Of a stretch of DNA of 64,000 bases, positions 28,839-38,506 are shown one piece after another. Below the pieces are notes generated by a model. The model worked only from the letters and a program-made list of their open reading frames with translations, was not told the DNA's origin and ran no database searches. The stretch lies in the NCBI RefSeq assembly GCF_019063845.1, contig NZ_CP077683.1, positions 3,960,501 through 4,024,500 of the forward strand. The letters are read 5' to 3'. Made by a program: the position numbers and the translations under genes. The stretch comes from Geomonas subterranea (GTDB taxonomy: Bacteria > Desulfobacterota > Desulfuromonadia > Geobacterales > Geobacteraceae). Position 1 is the first letter of the stretch; each line of letters begins with the position of its first letter.

Positions 28839-29341
28839 CTCAGCCGCTGGGCGACAACATCATCACGACTTCCCTGGACAGCCTGGTTAACTGGGCTCGG
28901 AAGTCCTCCATCTGGCCGATGACCTTTGGTCTTGCCTGCTGCGCGATCGAGATGATGGCGACCGGTGCGGCCAAGCACGACCTGGACCGTTTCGGTATCA
29001 TCTTCCGCGCCTCCCCGCGCCAGGCGGACTGCATCATCATCGCCGGCACCGTCACCAAGAAGATGCTCCCGGTCATCAAGACCGTGTACGAGCAGATGCC
29101 GGAACCGAAGTGGGTGGTCGCCATGGGCGCCTGCGCCTGCTCGGGCGGGATCTTCGACACCTACTCCGTCGTCCAGGGCATCGACGAGGCCCTTCCGGTC
29201 GACGTCTACATCCCGGGCTGCCCGCCGCGGCCTGAGGCCCTTCTCTACGGCCTCATGAAGCTCCAGGACAAGATCGCCAACGAGAAGAACTCCTTCGGTT
29301 CTTCCATCGGCTTGGGCGAAAGACTCGAACCCGCCGCTTAA
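28829..29341 (+). CDS. nuoB: NADH dehydrogenase subunit B
   Basis: A 170-residue peripheral-arm subunit that binds terminal cluster N2 next to the quinone site. Ligand cysteines are in [17 protein letters not shown] and IPGCPPRPE. The frame is open upstream, but ATG 28829 overlaps the nuoA end and gives the expected N-terminus [12 protein letters not shown]. Confidence 0.97.
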   Translation: MGVTQPLGDNIITTSLDSLVNWARKSSIWPMTFGLACCAIEMMATGAAKHDLDRFGIIFRASPRQADCIIIAGTVTKKMLPVIKTVYEQMPEPKWVVAMGACACSGGIFDTYSVVQGIDEALPVDVYIPGCPPRPEALLYGLMKLQDKIANEKNSFGSSIGLGERLEPAA

Positions 29342-29374
29342 TCTACAACGACCAAAGGGAAAGGTAAGGCTGAC

Positions 29375-29860
29375 ATGGCAGAAAATAATCGCGCTGTAGT
29401 GAAGCTGAAGGAGCGTTTCGCGGATGCCCTGCTCGAATACAAGGAGCATCGCGGCGAGGTGACGGTGACCGTGAAGAAGGAGAGCATCCTCGAGGTACTG
29501 AAGTACCTGAGGGACGACCTGCGCTACAACTTCTTGTCCGACGTCACCGCCGTCGACTATCTGGGTCAGGAGCCGCGTTTCATGGTGGTCTACCACCTCC
29601 TCTCCATCCCCAACAAGGACCGCGTCAGGGTTAAGGCGCCGGTGACCGAGGCGGACTGCTCCATCGATTCCGCCACCGCGCTCTGGAACACGGCCAACTG
29701 GCTGGAGCGCGAGGCGTACGACCTGTTCGGCATCGAGTTCAAGAACCACCCGAACCTGGTGCGCATCTTGATGACCGACGACTGGGTCGGGCACCCGCTC
29801 AGGAAGGACTACCCGCTCCAGGGACCCGACCGCGAGCCGTACAAGGGGCGTCTGTCGTAA
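29375..29860 (+). CDS. nuoC: NADH dehydrogenase subunit C
   Basis: A 161-residue peripheral-arm subunit, separate from nuoD (unlike the fused E. coli NuoCD). The 30-kDa family signature is WLEREAYDLFGIEFKNHPNL followed by ILMTDDWVGHPLRKDYPL. Confidence 0.96.
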   Translation: MAENNRAVVKLKERFADALLEYKEHRGEVTVTVKKESILEVLKYLRDDLRYNFLSDVTAVDYLGQEPRFMVVYHLLSIPNKDRVRVKAPVTEADCSIDSATALWNTANWLEREAYDLFGIEFKNHPNLVRILMTDDWVGHPLRKDYPLQGPDREPYKGRLS

Positions 29861-29917
29861 GACGGATCCAGTTCGAAACCAGGGACGATTTCCATTTCCA
29901 AAAAATAGAGGCGATCA

Positions 29918-31087
29918 ATGGCTAGCGAAATAATGACTTTGAACATGGGGCCCCAGCACCCCAGTACCCACGGCGTTCTCAGGCTCGTAGTAGAGCTGGA
30001 CGGCGAGGTGATACAGAAGATCACCCCTCACATCGGCTACCTGCACCGGGGCATCGAGAAGCTCTCCGAGCACCGCACCTACCACCAGACCCTGCCCCTC
30101 ACGGACCGCATGGACTACCTGGCCCCGATGCACAACAACCTGGGCTACGTGCTGGCCGTCGAGAAGCTCCTGGGGATCGACGTCCCCGAGCGCGCGAAAC
30201 TGGTGCGCGTGATGATGGCCGAGCTCACCCGTCTTAAGAGCCACCTGGTCTGGATCGCCTGCCACGCCCTCGACATCGGCGCCATGACCGTGTTCCTCTA
30301 CGCCTTCCGCGAGCGCGAGCTGGTGATGGACCTCTACGAGATGGTCTCCGGCGCCAGGATGACCTCCAACTACTTCCGCGTGGGCGGCCTCTCCCGTGAC
30401 CTCCCGGCCGGCTTCGAGCAGAAGGTCCAGGAGATCGTCGACACCTTCCCGGGTCACTTCGACACCTACGAGGGGCTCCTCACCAAGAACACCATCTGGC
30501 TGCAGAGGACCATCGGCAACGGCGTCATCTCCGCCGAGGACGCCATCGACTTCGGCATCTCCGGCCCGGCCCTCAGGGGCTCCGGCGTCGACTTCGACCT
30601 CCGTCGCGACCTCCCCTATTCCGGCTACGAGAACTTTGAGTTCAAGGTACCGGTCGGCGAGAACTGCGACACCTTCGACCGCTACAAGGTCCGTCTGGTC
30701 GAGATGCGCGAGTCGGTGAAGATCATCGACCAGGCCCTGAAGAAGCTGAAGCCCGGACCGATCCTGGCCGACGCGCCGCAGGTCTGCTACCCGCCGAAGG
30801 AGAGCGTGTACAACTCCATCGAGGGTCTCATCCACCACTTCAAGATCGCTTCCGAGGGCTTCCCCGTCCCCGAGGGCGAGGTTTACATGGCAGTCGAGAA
30901 CCCGAAAGGGGAGCTCGGCTACTACATCGTGTCGGACGGCGGCAACATGCCGTACCGCATGAGGGTCCGCCCGCCGTCATTCGTGAACCTGGGCGCCATC
31001 GAGAAGATGGCCAAGGGCTCCATGCTGGCCGACCTGGTTGCCATCATCGGAACGCTGGACATCGTACTTGGCGAAATCGACCGTTAG
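29918..31087 (+). CDS. nuoD: NADH dehydrogenase subunit D
   Basis: A 389-residue 49-kDa-type subunit that forms the quinone pocket with NuoB. Start MTLNMGPQHPSTHGVLRLV and LHRGIEKLSEHRTY are hallmarks; the C-terminus is LVAIIGTLDIVLGEIDR. AGAGG precedes ATG 29918. The family is related to hydrogenase large subunits but lacks NiFe cysteines. Confidence 0.97.
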   Translation: MASEIMTLNMGPQHPSTHGVLRLVVELDGEVIQKITPHIGYLHRGIEKLSEHRTYHQTLPLTDRMDYLAPMHNNLGYVLAVEKLLGIDVPERAKLVRVMMAELTRLKSHLVWIACHALDIGAMTVFLYAFRERELVMDLYEMVSGARMTSNYFRVGGLSRDLPAGFEQKVQEIVDTFPGHFDTYEGLLTKNTIWLQRTIGNGVISAEDAIDFGISGPALRGSGVDFDLRRDLPYSGYENFEFKVPVGENCDTFDRYKVRLVEMRESVKIIDQALKKLKPGPILADAPQVCYPPKESVYNSIEGLIHHFKIASEGFPVPEGEVYMAVENPKGELGYYIVSDGGNMPYRMRVRPPSFVNLGAIEKMAKGSMLADLVAIIGTLDIVLGEIDR

Positions 31088-31117
31088 TTTAATCAACAAG
31101 TAAAGGAGATGGGGTAA

Positions 31118-31624
31118 ATGTCTAACGCTCCAGCCGAAGAAATTCCGGCCGAAGAAATCGATCTGACCGAGGCCAACGAAATCATCGACAAGTACCTCAC
31201 GCTGCCGGGCAACCTCATGCCGGTTCTGCAGGGGATCCAGGACGCTTACGGGTTCGTCCCGAAGCCGACCATCGACCTGGTCGCCGAGCGGCTGAACGTC
31301 TACCCGAGCCAGATCTACGGCGTGCTCACCTTCTACGCCCAGTTCCACCTGAAGCCGCGTGGCAAGTTCATCATCAGGGTCTGCGTCGGCACCGCCTGCC
31401 ACGTGCAGGGGGCCGAGCGCATCACCGAGACCTTCTTCGGGCGCCTCGGCATCGGGCACGCGGAGACCACCGAGGACCTGCGCTACACCTTCGAGAAGGT
31501 GGCGTGCCTGGGTGCCTGTGGCATGGCTCCTTTGGCCATGGTGAACGACGACACCTACGGCAAGATGACGGTCCAGAAGGTGGACGAGATCATTGAAACC
31601 TACAACGCGCGGCCGATGAAGTAG
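31118..31624 (+). CDS. nuoE: NADH dehydrogenase subunit E
   Basis: A 168-residue thioredoxin-fold subunit with a [2Fe-2S] cluster (N1a) bound by CVGTACHVQG and CLGACGMAP. The short acidic N-terminal extension is unremarkable. GGAGATGGGG precedes ATG 31118. Confidence 0.96.
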   Translation: MSNAPAEEIPAEEIDLTEANEIIDKYLTLPGNLMPVLQGIQDAYGFVPKPTIDLVAERLNVYPSQIYGVLTFYAQFHLKPRGKFIIRVCVGTACHVQGAERITETFFGRLGIGHAETTEDLRYTFEKVACLGACGMAPLAMVNDDTYGKMTVQKVDEIIETYNARPMK

Positions 31625-31660
31625 CCGAGACGTCAATTTCTCAGCAGGGGACCTTTTGTC

Positions 31661-33442
31661 ATGAGCGATAACGCAGGAATCAAAATACTTATCTGTCAGG
31701 GTACCGGCGGCATCTCGGCCGGCGCCAAGCAGGTCGAGGCCGAGTTCACCAGGCTGATCGCCGAGAAGGGGATCGTGGCCCAGGTCGGCAAGCGCTGCGA
31801 CGTCGTCAAGACCGGCTGCCGCGGCCTGTGCGCCAACGACGTGTTGGTCGACGTCATCACCCCTGAGCTGGGCCGGATCACCTACGACTTCGTGGTACCC
31901 GAGGACGTCGCGGCGATCCTCGACCAGCACATCGTCAACAACGAAGTCATCGAGAAGAAAAAGGCCAAGGCCTACTACAACACCTTCGTCGACCAGCAGA
32001 TGCGCGTGGTCATGACCGGCTGCGGCCAGATCGACCCGGAGCGCCTGGACGCCTACCTCGAGGAGGACGGCTTCAAGGCCATCGAGAAGTGCGTCAAGGA
32101 GATGAAGCCGGCCGAGGTCATCGACGAAGTGAAGAAATCCGGGCTTCGTGGCCGTGGGGGCGGGGGCTTCCCGACCGGCATGAAGTGGAGCTTCTGCGCC
32201 GCTTCCCCGGGCAATCACAAGTACCTCATCTGCAACGCCGACGAGGGCGACCCGGGCGCGTTCATGGACCGCTCCATCCTCGAAGGCGACCCGTACTGCG
32301 TCATCGAGGGGATGATGATCGCGGCCTACGCCATCGGCTGTGACGCAGGCTATGTCTACGTCCGCGCCGAATACCCGCTCGCCATCGACCGTCTCCAGAA
32401 GGCGCTCGACACCTGCTACGAGAAGGGGTACCTGGGCAAGAACATCCAGGGTTGGGGCTTCGACTTCGACATGAGGATCAAGAAGGGCGCCGGCGCCTTC
32501 GTCTGCGGCGAGGAAACGGCACTCATGGCCTCCATCGAGGGCGAGCGCGGCATGCCGCGTCCCCGTCCGCCGTTCCCGGCGGTCAAGGGTCTCTGGGGCT
32601 TCCCGACGAACATCAACAACGTTGAGACCTTCGCCAACGTGCGCCACATCATCAACAAGGGCTCGGCCTGGTACGCAAGTCTCGGCACCGACACCACCAA
32701 GGGTACCAAGATCTTCGCGGTCACCGGCAAGGTGAAGCACACCGGCCTCGTCGAGGTTCCCGCCGGTATGTCCGTGCGCGACGTTATCTACCAGGTCTGC
32801 GGCGGCATTGCCAACAACCGCAAGTTCAAGGCCGTCCAGGCCGGCGGCCCCTCCGGCGGCTGCATCCCGGCCGAGGTGCTCGACACCCCGGTTGACTACG
32901 ACTCGCTGATCAAGGCGGGCGCCATGATGGGCTCCGGCGGTCTGGTCGTCATGGACGAGACCACCTGCATGGTCGACGTGGCCCGCTTCTTCCTCTCCTT
33001 CACCAAGATGGAGTCCTGCGGCAAGTGCGTTCCCTGCCGTATCGGCCTGAAGGCGATGCTCGACATCCTCGAGCGCATCACCGAAGGTCGCGGCGAGATG
33101 GCCGACATCGACACCCTGCTGGAAATGGGCGCCACCATCAAGAAGGCATCCCTGTGCGGTCTGGGCCAGACGGCCCCGAACCCGATCCTCTCCACCGTGA
33201 AGTACTTCCGTCACGAGTACGAGGCGCACATCCAGGACAAGCGCTGCCCCTCCAACTCCTGCAAGGAACTGCTCCTTTGGCAGGTGGTCCCCGAGAAGTG
33301 CGTCAAGTGCGGCGCCTGCCTCAGGGCCTGCCCATCCAACGCGATCAAGTGGGAGAAGGGCGAGGTCGCCGAGCTGATCAAGGAAAACTGCACCAAGTGC
33401 AAGTCCTGCTACGACGCCTGCCGCTTCATGGCCATTGAATAA
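31661..33442 (+). CDS. nuoF: NADH dehydrogenase subunit F with extra iron-sulfur domains
   Basis: The NADH/FMN-binding subunit, 593 residues against ~430-450 for simple NuoF. Order: N-terminal thioredoxin-like domain (~1-95), FMN/NADH core (LRGRGGGGFPTGMKW, CNADEGDPGAFMDR, GAGAFVCGEETALMASIEG), the N3 cluster ligands (ESCGKCVPCRIG) and a C-terminal 2[4Fe-4S] ferredoxin domain (CVKCGACLRACP, CTKCKSCYDACR). This plan matches HydB/HndC-type subunits. In the N-terminal domain C12, C53 and C57 remain, but the second canonical Cys is Gly17. Confidence 0.95.
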   Translation: MSDNAGIKILICQGTGGISAGAKQVEAEFTRLIAEKGIVAQVGKRCDVVKTGCRGLCANDVLVDVITPELGRITYDFVVPEDVAAILDQHIVNNEVIEKKKAKAYYNTFVDQQMRVVMTGCGQIDPERLDAYLEEDGFKAIEKCVKEMKPAEVIDEVKKSGLRGRGGGGFPTGMKWSFCAASPGNHKYLICNADEGDPGAFMDRSILEGDPYCVIEGMMIAAYAIGCDAGYVYVRAEYPLAIDRLQKALDTCYEKGYLGKNIQGWGFDFDMRIKKGAGAFVCGEETALMASIEGERGMPRPRPPFPAVKGLWGFPTNINNVETFANVRHIINKGSAWYASLGTDTTKGTKIFAVTGKVKHTGLVEVPAGMSVRDVIYQVCGGIANNRKFKAVQAGGPSGGCIPAEVLDTPVDYDSLIKAGAMMGSGGLVVMDETTCMVDVARFFLSFTKMESCGKCVPCRIGLKAMLDILERITEGRGEMADIDTLLEMGATIKKASLCGLGQTAPNPILSTVKYFRHEYEAHIQDKRCPSNSCKELLLWQVVPEKCVKCGACLRACPSNAIKWEKGEVAELIKENCTKCKSCYDACRFMAIE

Positions 33443-33444
33443 AA

Positions 33445-33515
33445 CGGTTCAACGTTCCGGGTTCCGACCCGGAACGAGCCGAACGCCTTAACGTTGATCA
33501 TTGAACGTTGAACCG
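33445..33515 (+). other. Nested inverted repeats between nuoF and nuoG
   Basis: Outer arms CGGTTCAACGTT (33445-33456) and AACGTTGAACCG (33504-33515) match exactly. An inner hairpin CGTTCCGGGT/ACCCGGAACG (33453-33462, 33467-33476) has a TCCG loop and overlaps the outer arm, so the two structures are alternatives. No T-tract. It fills most of the 96-bp gap within the operon. Confidence 0.7.
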
Positions 33516-33538
33516 ATTTCAGGGAGACAGAGGTCGAG

Positions 33539-36004
33539 ATGGTAAATCTTACGATAGACGGAAAACAGGTTGCGGTAGAAAAGGACGCCACCATTTACGA
33601 CGCCGCCAAGGCTTGTGGCATCAAGATACCGATCCTTTGCCATGACAAGAAACTGCATCCGTTCGGTGGCTGCCGCATGTGCCTGGTCGAGGTCGAGCAG
33701 ATGAAGGGACGCTTGATCCCCTCCTGCACCACCCCGGTCACCGAGGGGATGATCGTGCAGACCACCACCGACGAGATCGTCAAGGCCAGGAAGCTGGTGC
33801 TGGAGCTTCTGCTCCTCAAGCACCCGATCGACTGCCCGGTCTGCGACGCCGCCGGCGACTGCGACCTGCAGAACCTCACCTACGAGTACAAGGTGAACAT
33901 GAACCGGTTCGTGGATGAGAAGTTCAACCACGAGATCGACTACGAGAACCCGCTCATCGAGCGCGACATGAACCGCTGCATCCACTGCGGCAAGTGCGCG
34001 AGGATCTGCGACGAGATCGTTTCCTACGGTGCCTACACCTTCATCAACCGCGGTATCGAGGCGAAGATGGGTACCGAGTTCGACGGCCCCCTGAACTGCG
34101 AGTTCTGCGGTTCCTGCGTCTCGGTCTGCCCGGTCGGCGCCCTCAACTCCCGTCCCTTCAAGTTCAAGGCTCGCTGGTGGGCGCTGCAGAAGACCAAGAG
34201 CGTATGCTCCTACTGCGGCACCGGCTGCCAGCTGACCCTGGGCTCCAAGGACGGCAAGGTGCTCACCACCATCTACGACGAGAACCAGGGCTTCCATAAC
34301 GGCCAGCTCTGCACCCGCGGCCGCTTCGGCTACCAGTTCGTCAACTCCGACAAGCGCCTCACCGCCCCGCTCATCCGCAAGAACGGCAAGCTCCAGGAAG
34401 CCACCTGGGAAGAGGCACTCGCCGAAGTGACCTCCAGGCTTTCCGCCGGCAAGAGCGACCCGGCTTCGGTGGCGGCCCTCGCCACCCCGCGCCTGACCAA
34501 CGAGGAGCTCTTCCTGTTCGAGAAGCTCTTCCGCGGCACCGTCGGCACCGACAACATCGATCACTCCGCCGGCTTCGCCCACGAGGCGCTGACCAAGGGT
34601 GCCGTCGCCTCCTTCGGAGTGGCCGCATCCCCGGCCGAGATCGCCGACGTGCAGAAATCCAAACTCCTCCTCGTGGTCAAGAGCGACGCCTACGAGACCC
34701 ACCCGGTCATCGGCTTCGAGATCAACCTCGGCGTGAAGAGGAAAGGGATCGCCCTCAGGATCGTCTCCGACAAGAAAGGTAAGCTGACCCGCCTGCCGGG
34801 CGCCAAGACCACCGTCCACGCGCCGGGAAGCGAAGTCGCCCTCTTCAACGCCCTCTGCAAGTCGGTCATCGACCAGGGGCTGGCAGTGGAAGGCGTGGCC
34901 GGACTCGACGCACTGAAGGCAGCCGTCGCCGACGCCTCCGCCGAGAAGGCTGGGGTTACCGCAGAAGAGATCGCCGCTCTCGCCAAGGATTTCGCCTCTG
35001 CCGAGAAGGCGCTCATCATCCTCCCGATCGGCCAGGGCTACCCCGGCCACAACGCGGCGCTAGCCAACGCGGCAGCGAACCTCGCCATCCTCACCGGCCA
35101 GGTCGGCAAGGAAGGCGCCGGTCTCCTGATCATGGGGGAGAAGAACAACAGCCAGGGCGCCGTGGACATGGGGATCTACCCGAAAGGGACCGGCCTCAAC
35201 GCCGCCGCCATCCTGGACGGCTGCGCGAACGGCAACGTGAAGACCCTGTTCGTCGCCGGTGAGAACCCGGTGGTCTCCTACCCGAACCGCAAGAAGGTCG
35301 AGAAGGCCCTCGAGAACGTCGAGTTCATGGTGGTCTCCGATCTCTTCCTGACCGAGACCGCTGCAATGGCCGACGTGGTCCTCCCCGCCTGCTCCTTCGC
35401 CGAGAAGAGCGGCACCTTCACCTCGCTGGGCCGCAGGGTCCAGAACGTGAGGAAGGCGATTCCCGCTGTGGGGCTCGCCAAGAGCGACTTCGAGATCCTG
35501 AACGCCATCTCCCAGGCTCTGGGCGGCGCTGGCTACAACAACCAGGGGGAGGTCTTCACCGAGATCGCCGCCACCGTCCCGGCCTACAAGGGGCTCACCC
35601 AGGCCTGCCTCAAGGACGAGGGTGCGGTCTACCCGGTGGCGCTTTCCGCCAAGCTGGTCCCGGTCGCAGCCAAGGCCGCCGCACCGGCCGCCGGCAAGCT
35701 GGCCCTGGTCACCGGCAGCGCGCTCTACCACTGCGGCACCATGAGCCGCTTCGGCGAAGGCCCCATGTACGTCTGCCCGGATGCCTACGCCGAACTGAAC
35801 GTCGCCGATGCGGCTGCCCTGAAGATCGGCGAAGGGGACCAGGTCACCGTGACCTCCGGCACCGGCGCGGTGCAGGTCGCCGTCAAGGTCGGCAAGAGGG
35901 TGCCCCAGGGCGTGGTCTTCTCCCCGTACCACTTCGGTGAGGGAAGCGTCAACACCATCACCGACGGTTCGGAAGTCACCTACGTCACCGTCGCGAAGAA
36001 ATAA
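33539..36004 (+). CDS. nuoG: NADH dehydrogenase subunit G
   Basis: An 821-residue iron-sulfur subunit. Clusters in order: [2Fe-2S] (ILCHDKKLHPFGGCRMCLVE), His/Cys-ligated 4Fe-4S (HPIDCPVCDAAGDCDLQN), two further 4Fe-4S (CIHCGKCARICDE, CEFCGSCVSVCPVGAL) and an additional CSYCGTGCQ site at the start of the molybdopterin-oxidoreductase-like domain, which has lost most cofactor motifs. Several Ala/Lys-rich stretches occur. AGACAGAGG precedes ATG 33539. Confidence 0.96.
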   Translation: MVNLTIDGKQVAVEKDATIYDAAKACGIKIPILCHDKKLHPFGGCRMCLVEVEQMKGRLIPSCTTPVTEGMIVQTTTDEIVKARKLVLELLLLKHPIDCPVCDAAGDCDLQNLTYEYKVNMNRFVDEKFNHEIDYENPLIERDMNRCIHCGKCARICDEIVSYGAYTFINRGIEAKMGTEFDGPLNCEFCGSCVSVCPVGALNSRPFKFKARWWALQKTKSVCSYCGTGCQLTLGSKDGKVLTTIYDENQGFHNGQLCTRGRFGYQFVNSDKRLTAPLIRKNGKLQEATWEEALAEVTSRLSAGKSDPASVAALATPRLTNEELFLFEKLFRGTVGTDNIDHSAGFAHEALTKGAVASFGVAASPAEIADVQKSKLLLVVKSDAYETHPVIGFEINLGVKRKGIALRIVSDKKGKLTRLPGAKTTVHAPGSEVALFNALCKSVIDQGLAVEGVAGLDALKAAVADASAEKAGVTAEEIAALAKDFASAEKALIILPIGQGYPGHNAALANAAANLAILTGQVGKEGAGLLIMGEKNNSQGAVDMGIYPKGTGLNAAAILDGCANGNVKTLFVAGENPVVSYPNRKKVEKALENVEFMVVSDLFLTETAAMADVVLPACSFAEKSGTFTSLGRRVQNVRKAIPAVGLAKSDFEILNAISQALGGAGYNNQGEVFTEIAATVPAYKGLTQACLKDEGAVYPVALSAKLVPVAAKAAAPAAGKLALVTGSALYHCGTMSRFGEGPMYVCPDAYAELNVADAAALKIGEGDQVTVTSGTGAVQVAVKVGKRVPQGVVFSPYHFGEGSVNTITDGSEVTYVTVAKK

Positions 36005-36045
36005 CTGACAGCTAGAAAATCTATACAAGAGGGGAAGACTATCAG

Positions 36046-37095
36046 ATGGATACGCTAATCTTAGGACTGCCGGTCGCGTACTACATAGCCATGGTTGCCA
36101 AAGTGCTCGTAGCTTTCGTCTTCGTGCTCCTTACCGTGGCCTACGCCACCTACGCGGAGCGCAAGATCATCGGGCACATGCAGGTGCGTCTGGGTCCCAT
36201 GAGGACCGGCTGGCACGGCCTGCTGCAGCCGATCGCGGACGGCGTCAAGCTGTTCTTCAAAGAGGAGATCGTTCCATCCCAGGCGAGCAAGTTCGCCTTC
36301 CTGATCGCTCCCCTCGTCGCCCTGATCCCGGCGTTCATCTCCTTCGCGGTCATCCCCTTCGGTGACAACGTGACCATCGGGGGGTACACGGTACCGCTGC
36401 AGATCGCGGCGTACTACGACCAGGCCGGCAAGCAGGTCTTCGACGTCAACGTCGGCGTCCTCTACATCCTGGCCATGGCCTCCCTGGGCGTCTACGGCAT
36501 CGTGCTCGCCGGCTGGGCCTCCAACTCCAAGTACTCGCTCCTTGGGGGGCTCCGCTCCGCGGCGCAGATGATCTCCTACGAGCTCGCCGCCGGCCTCGCC
36601 ATCATCTCGGTCTTCATGCTCTCCGAGAGCCTCTCCCTGCACAAGATCGTAGCCGATCAGGCAGGTGGCGCCTGGTACGCCTTCAAGCAGCCGCTGGCCT
36701 TCGTGATCTTCTTCATCTGCTCGCTGGCCGAGATCAACAGGACCCCGTTCGACCTTCCCGAGGCGGAGACGGAGCTGGTCTCCGGTTTCTGCACCGAGTA
36801 CTCCTCCATGAAGTACGCGATGTTCTTCATGGCGGAATACGCCAACATGATCACCGTCTGCGCCGTCACCACCACCCTGTTCCTGGGGGGCTGGCACGGC
36901 CCGGCGTTCCTCCCCGGCTGGTTCTGGTTCATCGCCAAGGTGTACTTCCTGATCTTCGTCTGCATGTGGGTCAGGGCCACCTACCCGCGTTACCGCTACG
37001 ACCAGCTGATGCGTCTCGGGTGGAAGGTGTTCCTGCCGCTCACCCTGGTCAACGTGATGGCAACCGGCCTCTGGGTCATGTTCATCAACAAGTAG
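36046..37095 (+). CDS. nuoH: NADH dehydrogenase subunit H
   Basis: A 349-residue membrane subunit that links the peripheral and membrane arms at the quinone cavity. Conserved marks: YAERKIIGHMQVRLGPMRTG, LQPIADGVKLFFKE and EINRTPFDLPEAETELVSGF. About eight membrane helices; length normal. Confidence 0.97.
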   Translation: MDTLILGLPVAYYIAMVAKVLVAFVFVLLTVAYATYAERKIIGHMQVRLGPMRTGWHGLLQPIADGVKLFFKEEIVPSQASKFAFLIAPLVALIPAFISFAVIPFGDNVTIGGYTVPLQIAAYYDQAGKQVFDVNVGVLYILAMASLGVYGIVLAGWASNSKYSLLGGLRSAAQMISYELAAGLAIISVFMLSESLSLHKIVADQAGGAWYAFKQPLAFVIFFICSLAEINRTPFDLPEAETELVSGFCTEYSSMKYAMFFMAEYANMITVCAVTTTLFLGGWHGPAFLPGWFWFIAKVYFLIFVCMWVRATYPRYRYDQLMRLGWKVFLPLTLVNVMATGLWVMFINK

Positions 37096-37135
37096 AGAGA
37101 GTCAAGCTACACAACTTCTAGGCGAGGTGCCGCAA

Positions 37136-37534
37136 ATGATAATGCCGCTCATCAAAGGTCTTCAGATCACCATTTCACATATGTTCAAGAAGCCGGTCAC
37201 CCTGCAGTACCCGACCGAGCGTCCTGACGTCAAGCCTGGTTTCCGCGGACTGCACGCGCTGAACGTCTCCCATGACAAGGCGAAGTGCGTTGCGTGCTAC
37301 CTCTGCCCCACCGTCTGCCCGGCCAAGTGCATCACCGTCGAGGCGGGCGAGGACGCAAACCACGACAAGTATGCTGCCAAATACGAAATCGACATGCTGC
37401 GCTGCATCTTCTGCGGCTACTGTGTGGAAGCGTGCCCGGTTGACGCGATCCGGATGACGGAACAGTTCGAACTCGCCAACTACTCGCGCGCCGACTTCAC
37501 CTACACCAAAGACAGACTCTTAGAAAAGAAATAA
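37136..37534 (+). CDS. nuoI: NADH dehydrogenase subunit I
   Basis: A 132-residue ferredoxin-like subunit with two [4Fe-4S] clusters (CVACYLCPTVCPAKCI and CIFCGYCVEACPVDAI). A GTG at 37127 is possible, but ATG 37136 has GAGGTG at good spacing. It connects NuoG/NuoF electrons to NuoB. Confidence 0.96.
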   Translation: MIMPLIKGLQITISHMFKKPVTLQYPTERPDVKPGFRGLHALNVSHDKAKCVACYLCPTVCPAKCITVEAGEDANHDKYAAKYEIDMLRCIFCGYCVEACPVDAIRMTEQFELANYSRADFTYTKDRLLEKK

Positions 37535-37544
37535 AGGAGCAGCA

Positions 37545-38048
37545 ATGGAATCGATCTTCTTTCTCGTCGTGGCTGCGGTGGCCGTTATTTCCAGCATACT
37601 CGTGGTCACCTGCAAAAACCCGATCAACAGCGCGCTGTCGCTGGTGATGACCTTCTTCTGCCTGGCGACCTTCTACGTCATGCTGGACGCCCCCTTCATG
37701 GCGGCCACCCAGGTGATCGTGTACGCAGGCGCCATCATGGTCCTGATCATCTTCGTGATCATGCTCCTGAACGTGAGGGTTGAGACCGTGAAGCGCGGCA
37801 CCCACGCGGTGATCGCCGGAAGCGCCATCGGCCTGTTCGTTCTCTTCCAGACCATCTGGTTCCTCATGAAGGGTTCCATGACCGGCAAGGTGGGCGACAT
37901 GACCAAGGAGCAGATCGTGAGTGTCGGCCACGTCGAGTTGATCGGCAAGGCGCTCTTCACCGACTTCCTGCTGCCGTTCGAGATCACCTCGGTGCTGCTT
38001 CTGGCCGCGATCGTCGGCGCAGTCATCCTGGCCAAAAAGAAAATTTAA
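37545..38048 (+). CDS. nuoJ: NADH dehydrogenase subunit J
   Basis: A 167-residue membrane subunit with five hydrophobic segments. Marks: [20 protein letters not shown] and [26 protein letters not shown] precedes ATG 37545, 10 bp after nuoI. Confidence 0.96.
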   Translation: MESIFFLVVAAVAVISSILVVTCKNPINSALSLVMTFFCLATFYVMLDAPFMAATQVIVYAGAIMVLIIFVIMLLNVRVETVKRGTHAVIAGSAIGLFVLFQTIWFLMKGSMTGKVGDMTKEQIVSVGHVELIGKALFTDFLLPFEITSVLLLAAIVGAVILAKKKI

Positions 38049-38067
38049 CGCTACGAGGGGAACTGAC

Positions 38068-38370
38068 ATGCTAGCGATCGAAAATTACCTGATAGTTTCG
38101 GCCATACTCTTCGCCATCGGGACCATCGGGGTCCTGACCAAGAGGAACGCCATCGTCATCTTCATGTGCATCGAGATGATGCTGAACGCGGTGAACCTGA
38201 CCTTCATCGCCTTCTCCAGGCACCTGGGCAACATCGACGGACAGGTCTTCGTCTTCTTCGTAATGACCGTGGCCGCCGCCGAGGCGGCAGTCGGTCTCGC
38301 GCTGATGATCGCCTTCTTCAAGAACCGCGAGTCCATCGACGTCGAGGACGTCAACCTGCTGAAGCTCTAG
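38068..38370 (+). CDS. nuoK: NADH dehydrogenase subunit K
   Basis: A 100-residue three-helix membrane subunit with the conserved glutamates in [14 protein letters not shown] and [15 protein letters not shown]. It is followed by a 136-bp gap before nuoL that holds two short hairpins (GCGGA/TCCGC and GCGGC/GCCGC) but no gene. Confidence 0.96.
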   Translation: MLAIENYLIVSAILFAIGTIGVLTKRNAIVIFMCIEMMLNAVNLTFIAFSRHLGNIDGQVFVFFVMTVAAAEAAVGLALMIAFFKNRESIDVEDVNLLKL

Positions 38371-38506
38371 AGCGGGGCTTCAGGCCGCCGCCACTGGATG
38401 CGCTCAGCTGCAGGCGGAGCAATCCGCGACAGTCACAAGCGAATGGGCGGCGACGTGCCGCTTGCCAAGATACGACTTATAAGAATACAGAACAAAGGAG
38501 TCAGGG

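Noticed and set aside
30977-33229. 750-codon minus-strand frame opposite nuoD-nuoF
   Set aside because: Antisense shadow of well-recognised genes; the composition (Asp/Val/His/Gly-rich) is typical of a mirrored frame.
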